From contig NC_080673.1 in the NCBI RefSeq assembly GCF_030445035.2, positions 162,746,216 to 162,810,215 on the forward strand: a stretch of 64,000 nt of DNA, given 5' to 3'. This document shows, in pieces, positions 33,916-48,000 of the stretch (position 1 is the first letter of the stretch; each line of letters opens with the position of its first letter). Below the pieces are notes generated by a model that did not search any database, had not been told where the DNA came from, and saw only the letters and a list, made by a program, of their open reading frames with translations. This stretch comes from Dasypus novemcinctus (Eukaryota; Chordata; Mammalia; Cingulata; Dasypodidae). Position numbers and translations under genes: made by a program.

Positions 33916-34361
33916 TGTCTTAGTTCCCTTGGCTGCTCAAGCAAATACTATGCAATGGGCTGGGTAAAATAATGGGGACTTACTGGTTTGCAGCTGAGGA
34001 AGTCCAAATAAGGCACTATCAAGGTCGTGCTTTCTTGCCAAAGACTGATACTCTGGGGCTGACTGCCTGCAGTCCTTGGTCACTGGCTCCTCTGTCACGT
34101 GGGAACCTCTCCTTGCCTTTCCCTTCTCTTCCACTTTCCATTGAATTTCAGCTTCTTGTTTCCCCTGGCTTTCTCTCTGTCTGAATTTCATTCCACTTAT
34201 AAAGGACTCCCGTAATAGGATTAAGACCCATCCTGACTAAGGTGGGCCGCACGTTAAATGAAGCAGCCCATCATAGGATCCTACTTACAATAGGTCCATA
34301 CCCAGTGGAATGGATTAAGGTTAAGAACGTGTTTCTGAGTACATAGCTCCAAACCACAACA
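33916..34361 (-). mobile_element. MaLR-like solo LTR
   Basis: 446 bp. Its plus-strand start tgtcttagttcccttggctgc and end agctccaaaccacaaca are the reverse complement of the LTR type at 20688. It belongs to the same family, inserted in the opposite direction. Confidence 0.75.
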
Positions 34362-36290
34362 GTAAAAAAAAATTTTATTTACTGTTATTTGAGATAATAT
34401 TATCAATAACAATAGTATTTTATATTCCTTTCCACTGGACTGTTTATACCTGGACATTATGGTATAGAATTCTTTGTGTGAAGTACTTTTTAAAAACAGA
34501 AAAGCTAAAGCAAAACAAAGAAAAAGCATATTTCTTTTATAAAACATTAATTTTGTTATATAATATGTAATTATTATATAACAATTATGACAGCACAGTC
34601 ATAATAATAGCATTTTTCCACTTTAGGTCTTCATCTCATCTTTCACTCATTTATCTGGTGTGGTGTTTATTAGTTCTGCTGAAGGAAAACCAATAATAAG
34701 TGTACTTTGAATAACAAAAGTGGGAATCAAAAAATAATATTAATATTGAATAGTAAGATATTTTGAAAAATGCAATCAATATCTTTCAAAAGTTTATTTG
34801 CTTTTTCTGGATGATATATTCTTGTAACTCTTTTCTTTTATACATGTGGAAGCAATTTTTGGGGAAAAAAAGGTTGCATGATTGTAGCTCCTAACTGTAG
34901 ACAAGTCCACTTATTTTGTGGTTCTCGGGACTTAGGATAGCATATATTCATTTCCTAATTAGGAAAGACCTATTTTCACACTAGGACAGAATGTGTGGAG
35001 TTCATTAAAGATATGTGTACTTCTTGAATGGTCCTACACAGGCCATGATATTACTTTTGTTTAGAATCTGAGGTTTAAATTCCATAAACCTAGGAAATAC
35101 TAAACCTATAAATAACTCTTCTTATGTAAAATGACTAGCTAAGTCAAAGGTGTATTTTTAACTTGATTTCCCTAGACTCAAGCACAGGGTAGGGTTCAGG
35201 AAATATTTGTTTCTTGAATAAATGAACAACTATCTGAGTTTGTATATTGAGGGAAAGTTTTTACTGTTATTGAATATTTGTCTTACAGGATGACCTCATT
35301 CCTTTATTGTTTTTATAAATGTTTTAATTAAAAGTTATGAAATTCTCTATTTCTATTAAACAGTTTAACTATTTCACATGAAAAAGTTTATGTATGTGTG
35401 TGTGTATTTGTGTTGTATATATGTATTTTGGAGGACCTATTATTCTGGTCCAGTAACTCTGATAAAAATCTTTAAGAGTATTTTCTCTTCTAATGTGTAC
35501 AATATTTCTCTAAGATGTTTGCTATTCTTCTCTCCATTTTATGAATAAAGAAACCATGAGATCAAGAGATTAAGTAATTTAATCAGTCACACAACTCAGA
35601 AGTGGAAGAGTTAATATTTTAATTCTGTCAGTTTGACTAAGAACTCTTGTTCTTAATAACATTGCCTGAGGCTCCAGAAATGTGATTTTTGAAACGGTGC
35701 AAGTTCAGACCTATGAGTAGTATACCTAGTTGACTGATAAGATAAACAGTCCTTGCTCTCAGAAGTGATGCCTCCTGGGCTGGGAAGACACAGTGAATGG
35801 TATTTATTACATTTAACTTTCATCCCATAAGCTGGTTTTAGTTTCAATTAATTATTTTGTTGTCTTTACAATGTACATGCAATAAACAGAAGGAAATTAT
35901 AGGTTTAGAAATTAGAGACTCAATAAAACAGCAAATAAATATGTTATTCAACATTCTGGCATCTTAAGTGAGCTGAATCCTTTAAGGTATTCTAGGTTAA
36001 TATACCTTTTTCCATTATATTGTCCATCAGTTTAAAACAATAGTAAGATAATGCTTATATCCCTATTATGACCAAATAAAATAATTTAGTTTTTCTTTTT
36101 TCAATAACTATTTGGACTAGAGATGGTTGGTTGACTCTTTAATCTTAAATCCTTGCCAAGAATTTCATGCTAATTATGACTGATTTTAGAATATAGTTGT
36201 TTCAAAGATAAAAAAACATTTTGCAAATTGGCAAAATAATTCTTTATAAATAGACTTGATGCTTACGTGAAACAAAGAAATTTTATTAAA
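34362..36290. other. Mostly unique non-coding DNA
   Basis: AT-rich. A reverse MIR core is visible at about 35525-35620 ('ccattttatgaataaagaaac' then 'aatcagtcacacaactcaga'). No gene. Confidence 0.4.
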
Positions 36291-36292
36291 TA

Positions 36293-36387
36293 AAAGAGGA
36301 CAAAGAAGACACAACAAGTAGACACAGAGAACAGACAACCGGGCTGGGGGGTAAGGGGAGAGAAATAAATAAATAAATAAATCTTTT
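36293..36387 (+). mobile_element. 5'-truncated armadillo-type SINE
   Basis: Only the tail end of the SINE is present (gacacaacaagtagacacag... then ggggagagaaataaataaat). It compares with the last 100 bases of the copy at 14125. Confidence 0.7.
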
Positions 36388-37961
36388 AAAAAAATTAAAT
36401 GCTTAAATATTAAAATGATTTCATGTTGTGCCAACAACTTCCTCAGTTCCCAAATGCTAGGTTCCATGAAATAAAAATATCATGCCCAAAACTCGTATGT
36501 TTATGAAAATTATTTAGGTGCCTTGTGGTCCTAAAAAAGTGTGTATATATGTGCGTGTGCAAACACACTATTTTAATCAAGCATTTGATGTCTGATCCAT
36601 ATAGATATAGCCTCTTTGTTATTACCTGGCATCATTAACATGGCTTACATTAGTAAATAACATTTTGATTGACCCCTTCACTTTTCTGAAAGATATCCTG
36701 TTATGCTTGGTAACTGTTTTCTAGTTCTTGGAAAGAATGATAAAGTCTCTATGATAGACTTATTCTCATGAAGAATGTTTCCTAAAATATTCTGCCAAAC
36801 ACCATCCCATCAATATGTAATATGCTCTGGGGAAAATGTTTCTGTGCAAACTTTCTCATGCTTAGGAAATTCTATATACTTTTTCTCTCTGTTATTCACA
36901 ATGCATTAAAAATATATTGAAATTCTGTGGGAAAGGGATCAGTTTGACTCTACTTAACTTGGCATTTCAAAACTTTGATACTCATGGGACCCTTTTCTTG
37001 TGAGCTATCATTTCTTGGCAAATATATGAAAAAACGGTTTTTGGAGCAAAATTTGTTCATTATTTGTGGATTTGACTTTTCTTCGAAGAGTCACAGAATT
37101 ACTTATATGAGAGTAGATAATGTCTACACTCAAATTTGAACTAGGAAATTAAGATGATTAATGAGGTAATGCACAAAACATTTTTTTTTTACTTTCAGTT
37201 CCATTTTCTGTAAACATATCTAATTGGGATATTTTTCTGACTAAAGTCTTAGAGGCCCTTCCTATTTCAGTCCAGGAAAAAACTCAATTCAGTAACATTT
37301 ATTGATTGCCTACTTTGGGAAATGCATTGTTCTAAGTACTGTTACGATTAGAAAGATAATCAGGCATCAATCTTTGTCAAACAGAATTTCACCATATAGC
37401 AGGAACACACACTTTCCCTTTCTCTCTCTCTCTCAACATACATACACATTACACAGATAAATTGTAAAAAATGCTAGGAATGAGTTATGGACAATTTTTT
37501 TTTTCCAGAAATTAGATAGCATAGGGAAGAAGAGATGCAGTTTTCCTGGAAGGGGATATAAAGAAGCTTAACAGATTGGAGATTGAACTGTATCTAGAAC
37601 AATGGGGATTCAACTTAAGAGGCTAGACATTTTGAACAAAAAAGAACAGCCTGATCATGGTCAAAAGAAAAGAAAGTTTGTCTTCCAGAGAATGACGACT
37701 CTGGCTTGAACAATATTTGAGGGATTTGATATTGTATGCTATGCAACTGGGGAAGTAGTTATGAAAACATTGTAGAGGATCTGTAATTTTTGGCAAGAGA
37801 CTCTCACATGGACTTTATAAGCAATTGAAAGTCATTAAATATTTGGAACAAAGAATTAATGTTTGCATTTAAAAAATGACTGATTTTTTAGGAAGGTAAA
37901 CTCAACTGCGTAAAAATTAAATGAATTAAGGAGATGTAACCTGGAGACAGCAAGACCCATT
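36388..37961. other. Mostly unique non-coding DNA
   Basis: An L2-like 3' end lies at about 37290-37410 ('aacatttattgattgcctac'). A TC microsatellite sits at 37420-37433. No gene. Confidence 0.4.
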
Positions 37962-37974
37962 TAAAGGTTATTTC
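37962..37974. repeat. Target-site duplication of SINE (left)
   Basis: taaaggttatttc, identical to 38387-38399. Confidence 0.9.
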
Positions 37975-38386
37975 TTTTTTTTTTTTTAAAGATTTATTTA
38001 TTTCTCTCCCCTTTCCCCCCACCCTGGTTGTCTGTTCTCTGTGTCTATTTGCTGCGTCTTCTTTGTCTGCTCTGTTGTTGTCAGTGGCATGGGAATCTGT
38101 GTTTCTTCTTGCTGCGTCATCTTGTTGTGTCATTTCTCCGTGTGGGTGGTGCCATTCTTAGGCAGGCTGCACTTTCTTTCACGCTGGGCGGCTTTTCTTA
38201 TGGGGTGCACTCCTTGTGCGTGGGGCTCCCCTACACGGGGAACACGCCTGTGTGGCAGGGCACTCCTTGCGCGCATCAGCACTGCGCATGGGCCAGCTCC
38301 ACATGGGTCAAGGAGGCCCAGAGTTTGAACCACGGACCTCCCATGTGGTAGACGGACACCCTAACCACTGGGCCAAGTCCGCCGCC
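37975..38386 (-). mobile_element. Armadillo-type SINE, full length, with perfect duplication
   Basis: On the minus strand it begins ggcggacttggcccagtggt, has a B box of the form GGTTCAAACT, and ends in a poly-A tract (T-run at 37975-37987). Perfect 13-bp target duplications on both sides suggest it is among the youngest insertions in the window. Confidence 0.93.
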
Positions 38387-38399
38387 TAAAGGTTATTTC
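38387..38399. repeat. Target-site duplication of SINE (right)
   Basis: taaaggttatttc, identical to 37962-37974. Confidence 0.9.
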
Positions 38400-39639
38400 A
38401 ATAACTCGGAAGGGAGTTGATGAAGGCCTGACTTTGCAGTGAAAGAGAACTAAGTACATGAGATGTTTCAGGGATGGAACAGTGGAAATGACTGAGTGGC
38501 AGTTGTGGGAGAGTGAAAGGATGTAAGAACAGTCCAAGATAATTCTGAAACCCTAGATCATCAGGTGGATGTAGTGGATCTGGTTTGCTGGGCAAGTGAC
38601 ATTTCTTCTCCCACTCCTAAATCAGTGCTGTTAATAAAACCTCCTTGAGATAGATGAGGAATGTCTTCACCCTGAGTTCCCAAACAATCCACACTTACTT
38701 TTGGAAACTCTGAAGTTTTGAGTCTAAATGACTAGAGGGATGAGAATGTTTCAACTAAAATACACAGGCAGGAGAGACAGAATGGATTGGTATTAATCTT
38801 CAACTGAATTCATTGTGAACAAGAAATTATAACAAGACAAAGAAAACAAAGAGATATAAGATATATCCCTTAGCACTGAGACTTCTGCAGTCTAATTGGA
38901 GAAAGGAAATAGCTTAAAGAATTAATAATATAAGGCACCATATATTCTGTCCAAAACTAGTATCATAGATAATAAACCATCTAACAGTTCAAAGAACATA
39001 TGTAGTAAAGAAATTCAGGATGTTAAGAATTATTTGATGAGCCGAAATTTGGGATTCCAAAGAAGGGCAGAACTCATCCAAGCACAGATATTCTATGCAT
39101 GTATTTAAAGGACCCTTATGGATAGCTAAGTTCATTTATTTATCTATCCATCCATTCATTCATTTAATAAATTTTAAATACCTACCATACAGGCCAGGCA
39201 ACATCTATATAGAATGTTCAGGAATAATACAAAATCATATAAATTTAATTGAAATCCTGATTTGCACACAATGAATATCTGGCTGGACCCTGTGGGAGGT
39301 AATACTAGTTGCTTTATTGATTTAATCTTCATAGCATCCCTGTACAGATAAACTTATAGTTTAGAGAGATTGAGGAACTGGTCCAATGTTAAAAATAATG
39401 TCTTTTCAGGACACAATAATATATCTTCTGATTCTAAACATTTCTCCTATAACTTTACATGGCCTCCATGTAGTCACCTTTATGTTTCGGTGCCCACTTG
39501 CTGTTAAATTTAAAGAGTAAAAATGAAAAGATTGTGAAGGATACAGAAGTTAATTAAGTAGCCTGTTTTAATTTGAGGCAGACAGCAAGCACTCTGGTTC
39601 TATAGCTATTAGTCCCAGACAGAGCCACACATGACATTT
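38400..39639. other. Mostly unique non-coding DNA
   Basis: Weak L2-like text at about 39140-39220 and a reverse MIR-like core at about 39300-39410. No gene. Confidence 0.35.
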
Positions 39640-40230
39640 GTGGGCCCTAGGCAATTTTGCCTTTGTGGATCCCTTCCTCTATAAAAATATTAAAAATTAT
39701 ATTTTATGAATAGGTTGGTATTAAGACAAATGTATGTGCTGTAAGACCTAAAATTAAGGTTGAATATTATATACTACTTTGATATCTGGTGAAATCAGAA
39801 GGACGTAAATGACCTAATAACAAGTTTCCCTCCCTATTTGCTCCCTCAGAGAAGGTCTCCTAAACAAAAACCTTCCTTATCAAAGGGATCAGGCACAGTT
39901 TCTCCTCACCCCTGAGCAATGGGTTTAAATACCCTGCCAACCGATGGAATTATTCAAACAAATAAATCACATTCTGCACCCCACCCTTTTGATACTGCAA
40001 TGCCTGCCTCCCACAACCACTGGTGTTCACTCTGTTCCCACATGCAGTTCCCATGTGACCCTGTCTTGTGTGCACTCTCTTCCTCGCTGTGAGTATGTGT
40101 GACTAATAAACTGTCTTCCATCTTATCTGTCCAGTGCCAGGTGCCATGTGTTTGGCCATGTACATAATCCTTGGGTAAGAATCCCTTCCTCACCAAAGAG
40201 AGAATAGGAAGTGATAAAAACAATATATCA
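39640..40230 (+). other. Possible solitary LTR remnant
   Basis: A stretch more GC-rich than its neighbours with an aataaa at about 40106 followed by a 'ctgtcttccatctta' segment, which is reminiscent of a retroviral U3-R-U5. No matching second copy in the window and no clear TG...CA ends, so this is weak. 40231-40949 shows nothing further. Confidence 0.25.
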
Positions 40231-40949
40231 ATATTGTATTTTAAACCATGTTTTTTTTTACCTTAGTTCATTATTAAAAATTTTGAGCTTAATAGAAATT
40301 TAAATATTTTCATTGCCCACCAAAACTGTTGTGGGTCCTAGAAACTGAGCATACTATATCCAATGGAGATAACAGACTAGGACCTAAGATCAGACTCAAT
40401 TATAGTGGAATTTTCTAATATACTTTTATTCAATATAAATTTTTTAAAAGTGATGGAAATAAGAATCTTGCCATATTTTTAAATAAAGAAAAAAATCCAT
40501 TCTAACTGAAACTATTTTTTATTTCTTTATTATAACTAATACAAATAGACTTACAGTCACTCTGAAAAAGTAATTACTGGTGCTTTTAAATGATATGCTT
40601 AAATAGAATATGAATGCTGAGGCAAGGAGGTCAGCGACAATTTACTTTATATCATTTCGTGAACTGTAAAACACTACAAGAGTGCAATCTCCCATTATTT
40701 TCTAGGCCTGTGATTTTTAAAATATGCTTCAAATGCCATCAGGGTTCTTGCAGGTTGTCTCAGGGTCAGTGGGAAGGGCAGATATTGAGGGCAGGTGTGT
40801 GTGGGGGCAAAAATATTCTGCAACACCCTCTTCCCCTTTCTTTCCTCTTATTCCCAAGTCAACCAGGGAAGCTCTGTATGTCTATATTAGCCAGTCACAA
40901 ATATTTTATTAGAGGAAAAAATCAGCAAACTAGAAGTCAGTTAAATCAT

Positions 40950-43900
40950 TCAATGTGAAGAACAGATAGAGAAAAGAATAGGGAAAAAAAATCAGCCATG
41001 TCTCAGGGATTTTAGTGAAAACATGAAACACACAAATATATACATTGTGTGTGTATATAATGGAGAAGGAGAAGAAAAGGGAAAAGGGGTAGATAGAATA
41101 TTTGACCCAAAACTTTCCAACCCTTATGAAAGACATAAATACACATGACCAAGAAGCACAACATACTCCAAACAGAATAAATTATAAAATATCTACTCCA
41201 AGACACATGCTAATCAGAATGTCAAATGCCAAAGATAAAGAGAGAATTCTGAAAGCAGCAAGAGAAAAATGATTTATCACATACAAGGTATTCTCAATAA
41301 GATTATGTGGTGATTTCTCAACAGAAACCATGGAGGCAGGAAGGCATTGGTATCATATATTAAGGCACTAAAAGAGAAAAACTGCCAGCCAAAATTCTTT
41401 CAAATTGTCACTCAAAAATGAGGGGGCATTTAAATACTCACAGATAAATAGAAACTGGGAGAGTTCATCAACAAGAGATCTCCCTATAAGAATTAGTAAA
41501 GGGAATTCTGCATGTGGAAAGGAAAGGACAGGAGAGAGTGGCTTAGAGTAGTGTGAAGAAATAAAATCATCAGTAAAGGAAATAAAAGAGTAAATGCAAA
41601 ACCCAATAGTACTGTCTGCTCAACATACCACTCTCTACTCTTTAATTCATATAAGAATCAGAATACAATTGAACAACAAGAAGGCATATTTCCTGGTAAT
41701 GGACATGTAAAATATAAAGTGTTAAAGTCAGACAAAAACAGCATACAGAAGGGAAACAGAGATATGGGAACATGTATGCTAATGAAGCTAAATTGGTATT
41801 TTTTCAAATTAGGAGGTTATAGATGTCAGCTCTGTAATATAAACCCAAGGGTAACCACAAAGTAAGTATATGAAAAATATCCAGAAACAGAAATGACAAA
41901 GGGATCATCCAGATACATCACAAAGGATCAAACTACACAAAAAAGGAGGTAGCAATAAAGGAAAAGAGAAACAACAACAACAAAAATATGACATATAAAA
42001 ACCAAAGGACAAAATGGCTGAAGTAACTACTGCTTTTACAGTAATAACACTGACACTGAGTGTTAATGGAATAAACTCCCAAATCAAAAGACACAGGATG
42101 GTAGAATAAATAAAACAAGCATGACCCAACATTTTATTGTTTACACAAACTCACCTTAGGGAAATTTATAGCCCTAAACACTTAAATTTACCGTGAATAG
42201 ATAGCTAAATTTAAAAACCTGATTGAACACCTAGGGGAATGAGAACAAGAACAGCAAACTAATCCCAAAGCAACAAGATGGAAAGAAATACAAAGATTAG
42301 AGCGGGAATCAATGAAATTGAAAATTAAAAAACAATAGAGAGAATTAACAAAAATCAAAAGTCAGTTCTTTGAAAAGGACAATAATGTTAACAAAACTTA
42401 GACTGACAAAGTAAAAAAACAGAAGATGCAAATAAATAAAATCAGAAATGAGAGGGGGTACATTACTTCTGACCCCATAGAAATAAAAGGATCACAAGAG
42501 GATACTATGAAAAACTGTATGCCAACAAAATAGACACTCTAGATGAAATGGACAAATTCTTAAATGGACACAATCAACCTACAGTGATGCTTCAAGATAT
42601 TGAAGACCTTGGCAGACCAATTACACAAAAAGAGATGGAATCCATTATCAAAAACCTCCCTCCCCAAAAACCTGGGACCACATAGCTTCCCAGGGGAATT
42701 TATTCCAAGAAGATTTAATACCACTGCTGCTCAAAATCTTCCAAGAAATTGAAGAGGAGGGAACACTACCAAATTCATTCTATGAGACCAATATCACCCT
42801 ATTAACAAACTGGACAATACAACAATAATAGAAAATTAAAGACTAATTTTTCTTATGAATATGGATGCAAAATTCCTCAACAAAGTACTTGCATCTCGAA
42901 TCTAACAGCACAGCAAAAGAATTATACACCATGATCAAGTGGATTTTTTATCACAGGTATTAAGGTGGTTCAACATGAGCTAATCAATTAATAAAATACA
43001 TTACATCAACAAAATGAAGGGAAAAAATTACAATGATACATAAAAGACATTTGACAAAATTCAGCCTCCTTTCTTGATAGAAACACTTTGAAAATTAGGA
43101 ATAGGACATTTCCTCAACATGATAAAGGGAATATATGAAAAATCCACAGCTAATATCATATTCAATGATGAAAGCCTGGAAGCTTTCACTCTAAGATCAG
43201 GAACAAACAAAGATGATCATGGTTAACACTGTTATTGTATACTGTGCTGGAAGTTGTAGCTAGAGTATATAAGCAAGAAAAAGAAATAAAAAGCATCCAA
43301 ATTTGAAAGGAAGAAACAAAACTTTCACTATTTGCAGAAAACATGATCCTTTATATAGAAAGTCCAAAAAATCTACAAAAAGCTACTACAGTGAATAAAC
43401 ACATTTAGCAAAATGGTGGGGTACAAGATCAACATGCAAAAATCTGTAGTGTTTCTCTACACTAGTTATGAGCAAGCTGAGAAGGAAATCAAGAAAAAAT
43501 TTCATTTAAAAAAGCAACTGAAAAATCAAATTATCTTGGAATTAATATAATCAAGGATGTAAAAGACTTGTACACAGAACAGGACAACAAAACATTGCTA
43601 AAAGAAATCAAAGATTTCCTAAATAAAGGAAAGGGCATTCCGTGTTCATTAACTGGAAGTCTAAATATCATTAAGAAGTCAGTTCTTCCCAAAATGATTT
43701 ACAGATTCAATGCAACCTCAACTAAAATTCTAATAGTTTACTGTGCAGAAATGGAAAACACAATTATCAAATTTATTTGGTAAGGTAGGGGGCCCCGAAT
43801 AGCCATAAACATCTTGAAAAGGAAGAACAAATTTGGAAGACCCAGACTTCCTCACTTTAAAGAATATTAAAAAATTACAGTGGTCAAAACAGGATGGTTC

Positions 43901-44870
43901 TGGCACCAGGATAGATTAACATAAAGGAATCGAATTGAAAATTCAGAAATAGATCCTCACAGCTAGGGCCAATTGATTTTTGACATGGTAACCTAATATT
44001 TTCAACTGGGAAAGAATAGTCTCTTCAACTACTGATGTTGGGAGAACTTAATATCAGTATGCAAAAGAATGAAAGAGGATCCCTATGTCATACTTCATAC
44101 AAAAAAGTAACCCAAAATTGGTCAAAGAACTAAATAAAAGAGCCAATACCATAACACTCCCAGAAGAAAACACAGTGATGCATCTTTAGGTTCTTATTTT
44201 AATAGTTTCTTAGACTTTACACTCACAACACAAGCAACAAAAGAAAAAATAGAGAAATGGGACCTCATCAAAATTAAGAATTTTTGTGCATCAAAGGACT
44301 TTGTCAGGAAAGTGAAAAGACATCCTATTCAATGGGGAGAAATATTTGGAAATTACATATCTTATAAGGGTTTAATATCCAGAATACATAAAGAAATCCT
44401 ACAACTCTACAATAGAAAGACAAACAAATTAAAAAATGGGCAAAACACTGGAACAGATATTTATGCAAAGATGACATAAAATTAGCTAAAAAGCATATGA
44501 AAAGATGCTCAACAACTCCAGCTATTAGGGAAATGCAAACTATTTTAAAAAATAGTAAATTAATAGTAACATTATGCTAAGCTAAAGAAACCAGACACAA
44601 AGTACTGCATACTATATTACTCCATTCACATAAAATGTAAATATAAATAAATTTACAGGGAGAAATAGATTAGTGGTTCTTTAGGGCTGGAGAATGATAG
44701 AGGAATTTTGAAGTGCTCTGCTAAGAGATATGGGGTTTTTCTTCTTGGAGTAATGAAAATGTTCTAAAATAGATTGTGGTGATGAATGCACATCTCAATG
44801 AATATACTAAAAACCATTGTTTGTACACTTTGATGGTATGGCATGTGAATATATCTCAGTAAAACTATGT
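40950..44870 (+). mobile_element. Old LINE-1 (5'-truncated, decayed)
   Basis: Plus-strand LINE-1 of an old subfamily. Untranslated and ORF1-side text at about 41220-41640 ('gaattctgaaagcagcaaga') is followed by ORF2 text from about 42300 ('gaggatactatgaaaaactg', 'attcaatgcaacctcaacta'). The 3'UTR at about 44580-44870 ends 'tgtgaatatatctcagtaaa'. The longest surviving coding piece is 43568-43783 (LLKEIKDFLNKGKG... YRFNATSTKI), part of the ORF2 C-terminal half. The rest is full of stops. Confidence 0.85.
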
Positions 44871-47810
44871 TTTCAAAGAAGCAATTAATATCACCTTGGC
44901 AATATTTGTATACTACTAAGACAAAAAGATCAGGTGAAGGTGTCATTTCTTGTTCTGCCTGTTTGGAGATAAAAAATAAGGATATTGAGAATCCTTTGGG
45001 TAACTTTTTGAATTTTAAATTTTACAACCTATTTTTATTATTAAAAACACACAGGTATAAGTGCGAAAATTTCCCTCAGTAATGCGTTTCAGAGTTACCA
45101 TCCCTCGTTACCAGTAAATCCTTTCTAATAGCTAGCCTAATTCCTCTCTGCTCTCCTTTTAATTCTTTCCTCTTACTTGTTCTCAGTGGAGATGGAAAAT
45201 AAGCAGTCATCATCCTCCTCATAACAGCCTTTCTTATTATAAAAGGATTATTCCACTTACAGTTGTCTCTTTTCTAAAATTAAATCCCAATATTCTCAGT
45301 GTTTTCATGTAGATCTATATTTCAATTCTTTAAGCATCTTTTTGACTTCTTCAAACCCTCTCCATGGTATCTATGTGCCTCTTAAGAAGTAGACTAAAAG
45401 GTCCTCTCCCAAAAACTTTGGTAAATCAATTTTCAAAGGAAAAATGCACCATACAAAGTGATATTTTCCCTTGTTACAGCTATCAAGAATAATTTGTTTT
45501 ATATATTTAAGGGTATAATATTATGGATATCTTAATTTCCTAAACTTTCTGAATGTTGGAATCACTTGCTAAATAAAGATATTAACCAAAACCATTCCAT
45601 GATTATATATTATAATCAAGGCCATACAAAGTCTGAAAAAAGACACAATGACAAGAAGCTCTAAGCCAAGAGAAGAACAAAACTAAACAAACTGAGCACA
45701 CCTATGTTTAGATGGATTTCTCATGGAATTACTGATCTTGCCAGACCTGTTAATATTTTGGAGTGGTTTGAGGTTTAAAATAACCCAGGAAAATTTGTGT
45801 AACTCCCATGACCTGACAGAGGTGCCTCTAAAAAACTATGAGCTAGTTCATCTTTGAAACATTTTAATTGTTTCCAATGCACTTGTAAGAATGCAATTAT
45901 AGTGCTTCCTGATGCTTATCTCGCTGTATCCTAAAATGTCTGCAAATACCACAAGGTTCAATACAACATTTAATATGCAAACTGGGTTTCTCAAGGCCTC
46001 ATAAACTGAGGGCCACAAGAATAGTTACAGATATTATTTCAATCTCTGACCCGCTCGTCCAATTGCATGAGCTGCATTATACCCTTTTCAAATATACCCC
46101 CAAGTTGTTTTATATGTTGATGAATCTTGTCTTATGTATGATCTGTAGGAAGATTCTATTCTACCTAGCAATATCTGACATTTTCTTTTTCCTCCACTTT
46201 TCTAATTTCCAGAAGTGATTTTTTGCCAGGCAGCTCCTGCTTCCAATAACTGCAGCGAGGCATCTACTTATGCTCAGGGTTGTGTATACTAATCTAGCTA
46301 TGAAGCCACTGCAAACTCACCCCTGTTGGTACTTGTCACTGCCAAAGCTTCATTGTCCCAAGCACTTGGTGCCAATGGAACTATACTAGCCTTTTCTAAC
46401 TTTTTCCATCCCATGGAAGTCATTGCCCATTTGAGAGTTTAGGGAGATTAGCTTTGTTTATTTTTACTCACTCCTTTATTGCAAAATCCTTTTTTTAGGA
46501 CTGGGGAGAGTATCTGTGGAAATGGGATCAAGTGTTAATCTGATTGAGAGACACCTACCTGTTTTAAAGGTGAAGCATTATTGAACATCTTGACACCTTT
46601 CTTCTGGGTGAGGTCTACCCCAGGAAGTGAGCTCCTCATACGACTAGAGCCCAGTTGGGTTCATTCCTCTAGTTGTTGAGATTTTAATAGACAAGCCTCA
46701 ATTCTACAGTGAATACAACTTAAACTCAATGCAACATTCTCACTATATGCTTCCAATCATTAATGTTTTTAGCCCCTGTAATAGTTAACTCCAATTCCAA
46801 AGAATCCTCTCCTAAGTAGTATTGCAATACTTTTAGGCTTGACTTCCAGGGGAAATAGTGAACTAAAATCCCTAGCATCAACAGGACCTCATGAGTCAGG
46901 TTTGGCCTTAAATCATATTATTTTCCCTCTTCAAGGCAGAACTAATATTAACAACACCAATATTCGGTACACATATTCAGATCTTGCCCGTCTGTATCTG
47001 TGCTCACCAGCACAGTGCAGTGGGTCTCATGCCTTACATTCTTGGTCCACCTGAATTCACCTGGAGCTACCCTTCACAATTCCAAGCCCAATGATAACTT
47101 CCTACCTGAAGTATAGAAAGGGAAGCTTTCTCCACCACATGCATTTGCAACCCAGAAAAGGGAGGTGGATATGATTTAACATTCCCTTTCCCCAACTTTC
47201 AAACAATGGGAGGGATGGTGAAAGTTGGTATATAAATGTCCCAGACACTTAATGAGTGTCTGTAATGGATCAGTTTTGAGTCACATTCTGTATGGATCTC
47301 CAGAAGTCACCAGTGAGATTGAGCCCAGGTTACTCAAAGTAATCATCTCATTCATTAATGGATATTTTATTGGCTTTTTCTTCTGCCTTACTTGCCCAAT
47401 TTCCTCATTTGTGCTTTCTCCTAAATAATTATTCCCAGCCAAATCTATGCCTCGAGGTCTGCTTTTGCAGGCAAGAGAACTAAAGTGCTCCCTTCTAAGG
47501 ATTATGTACTCAGATGGTTGGTAATTATGTTATTAAATGTGTTCATTCTAAGGCAAGGCGCCACTAAAAACAAATTGAATCAAAATTACTTTCATTTCAA
47601 TTTAATTTAAGACTACATGTATTTTTTCAGCATTTTGTGGATAATTGGAAACCAAAGGATATGATGAAATGAATGACAGCTCTAAAATTTTATAATTTTG
47701 TGATAATGTAGTATATACTCATATCTATCAATTTTTATCTGTCCATATATCTACTATCTAATATCAATCTATCACATCTATTTATCTCCTCTCAATCTAG
47801 TCCATTAGTA
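44871..47810. other. Mostly unique non-coding DNA
   Basis: No gene recognised. 46600-47240 is less AT-rich and may hold a decayed ERVL-type LTR or internal region; the signal is too weak to assign. Confidence 0.3.
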
Positions 47811-47814
47811 TTTT

Positions 47815-48000
47815 TTTTAAACATCCATTCATGCCAAGCATTACTGCGGGCACTGAGAGTACCAAATGATGGTAATGGTTCCTGCCATCATGGATTTTAC
47901 AGTCTAATGGATGAGATGAACATTCCATGAATATTTAAACAAATAGTTGCTTATGATCATAAGAAGTACTGGGCTCTACTGAATTGTCATTACTGGGTTT
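47815..48000 (+). mobile_element. L2 LINE 3'-end remnant
   Basis: Text of the kind 'catccattcatgccaagcat', 'ctgccatcatggattttaca', 'gtctaatggatgagatgaac' follows the order of the L2 3' end. Confidence 0.55.

Noticed and set aside
40614-40958. 114-codon plus-strand frame
   Set aside because: No conserved motif, splice-site pair or similarity I can name. Such lengths occur by chance in 64 kb.
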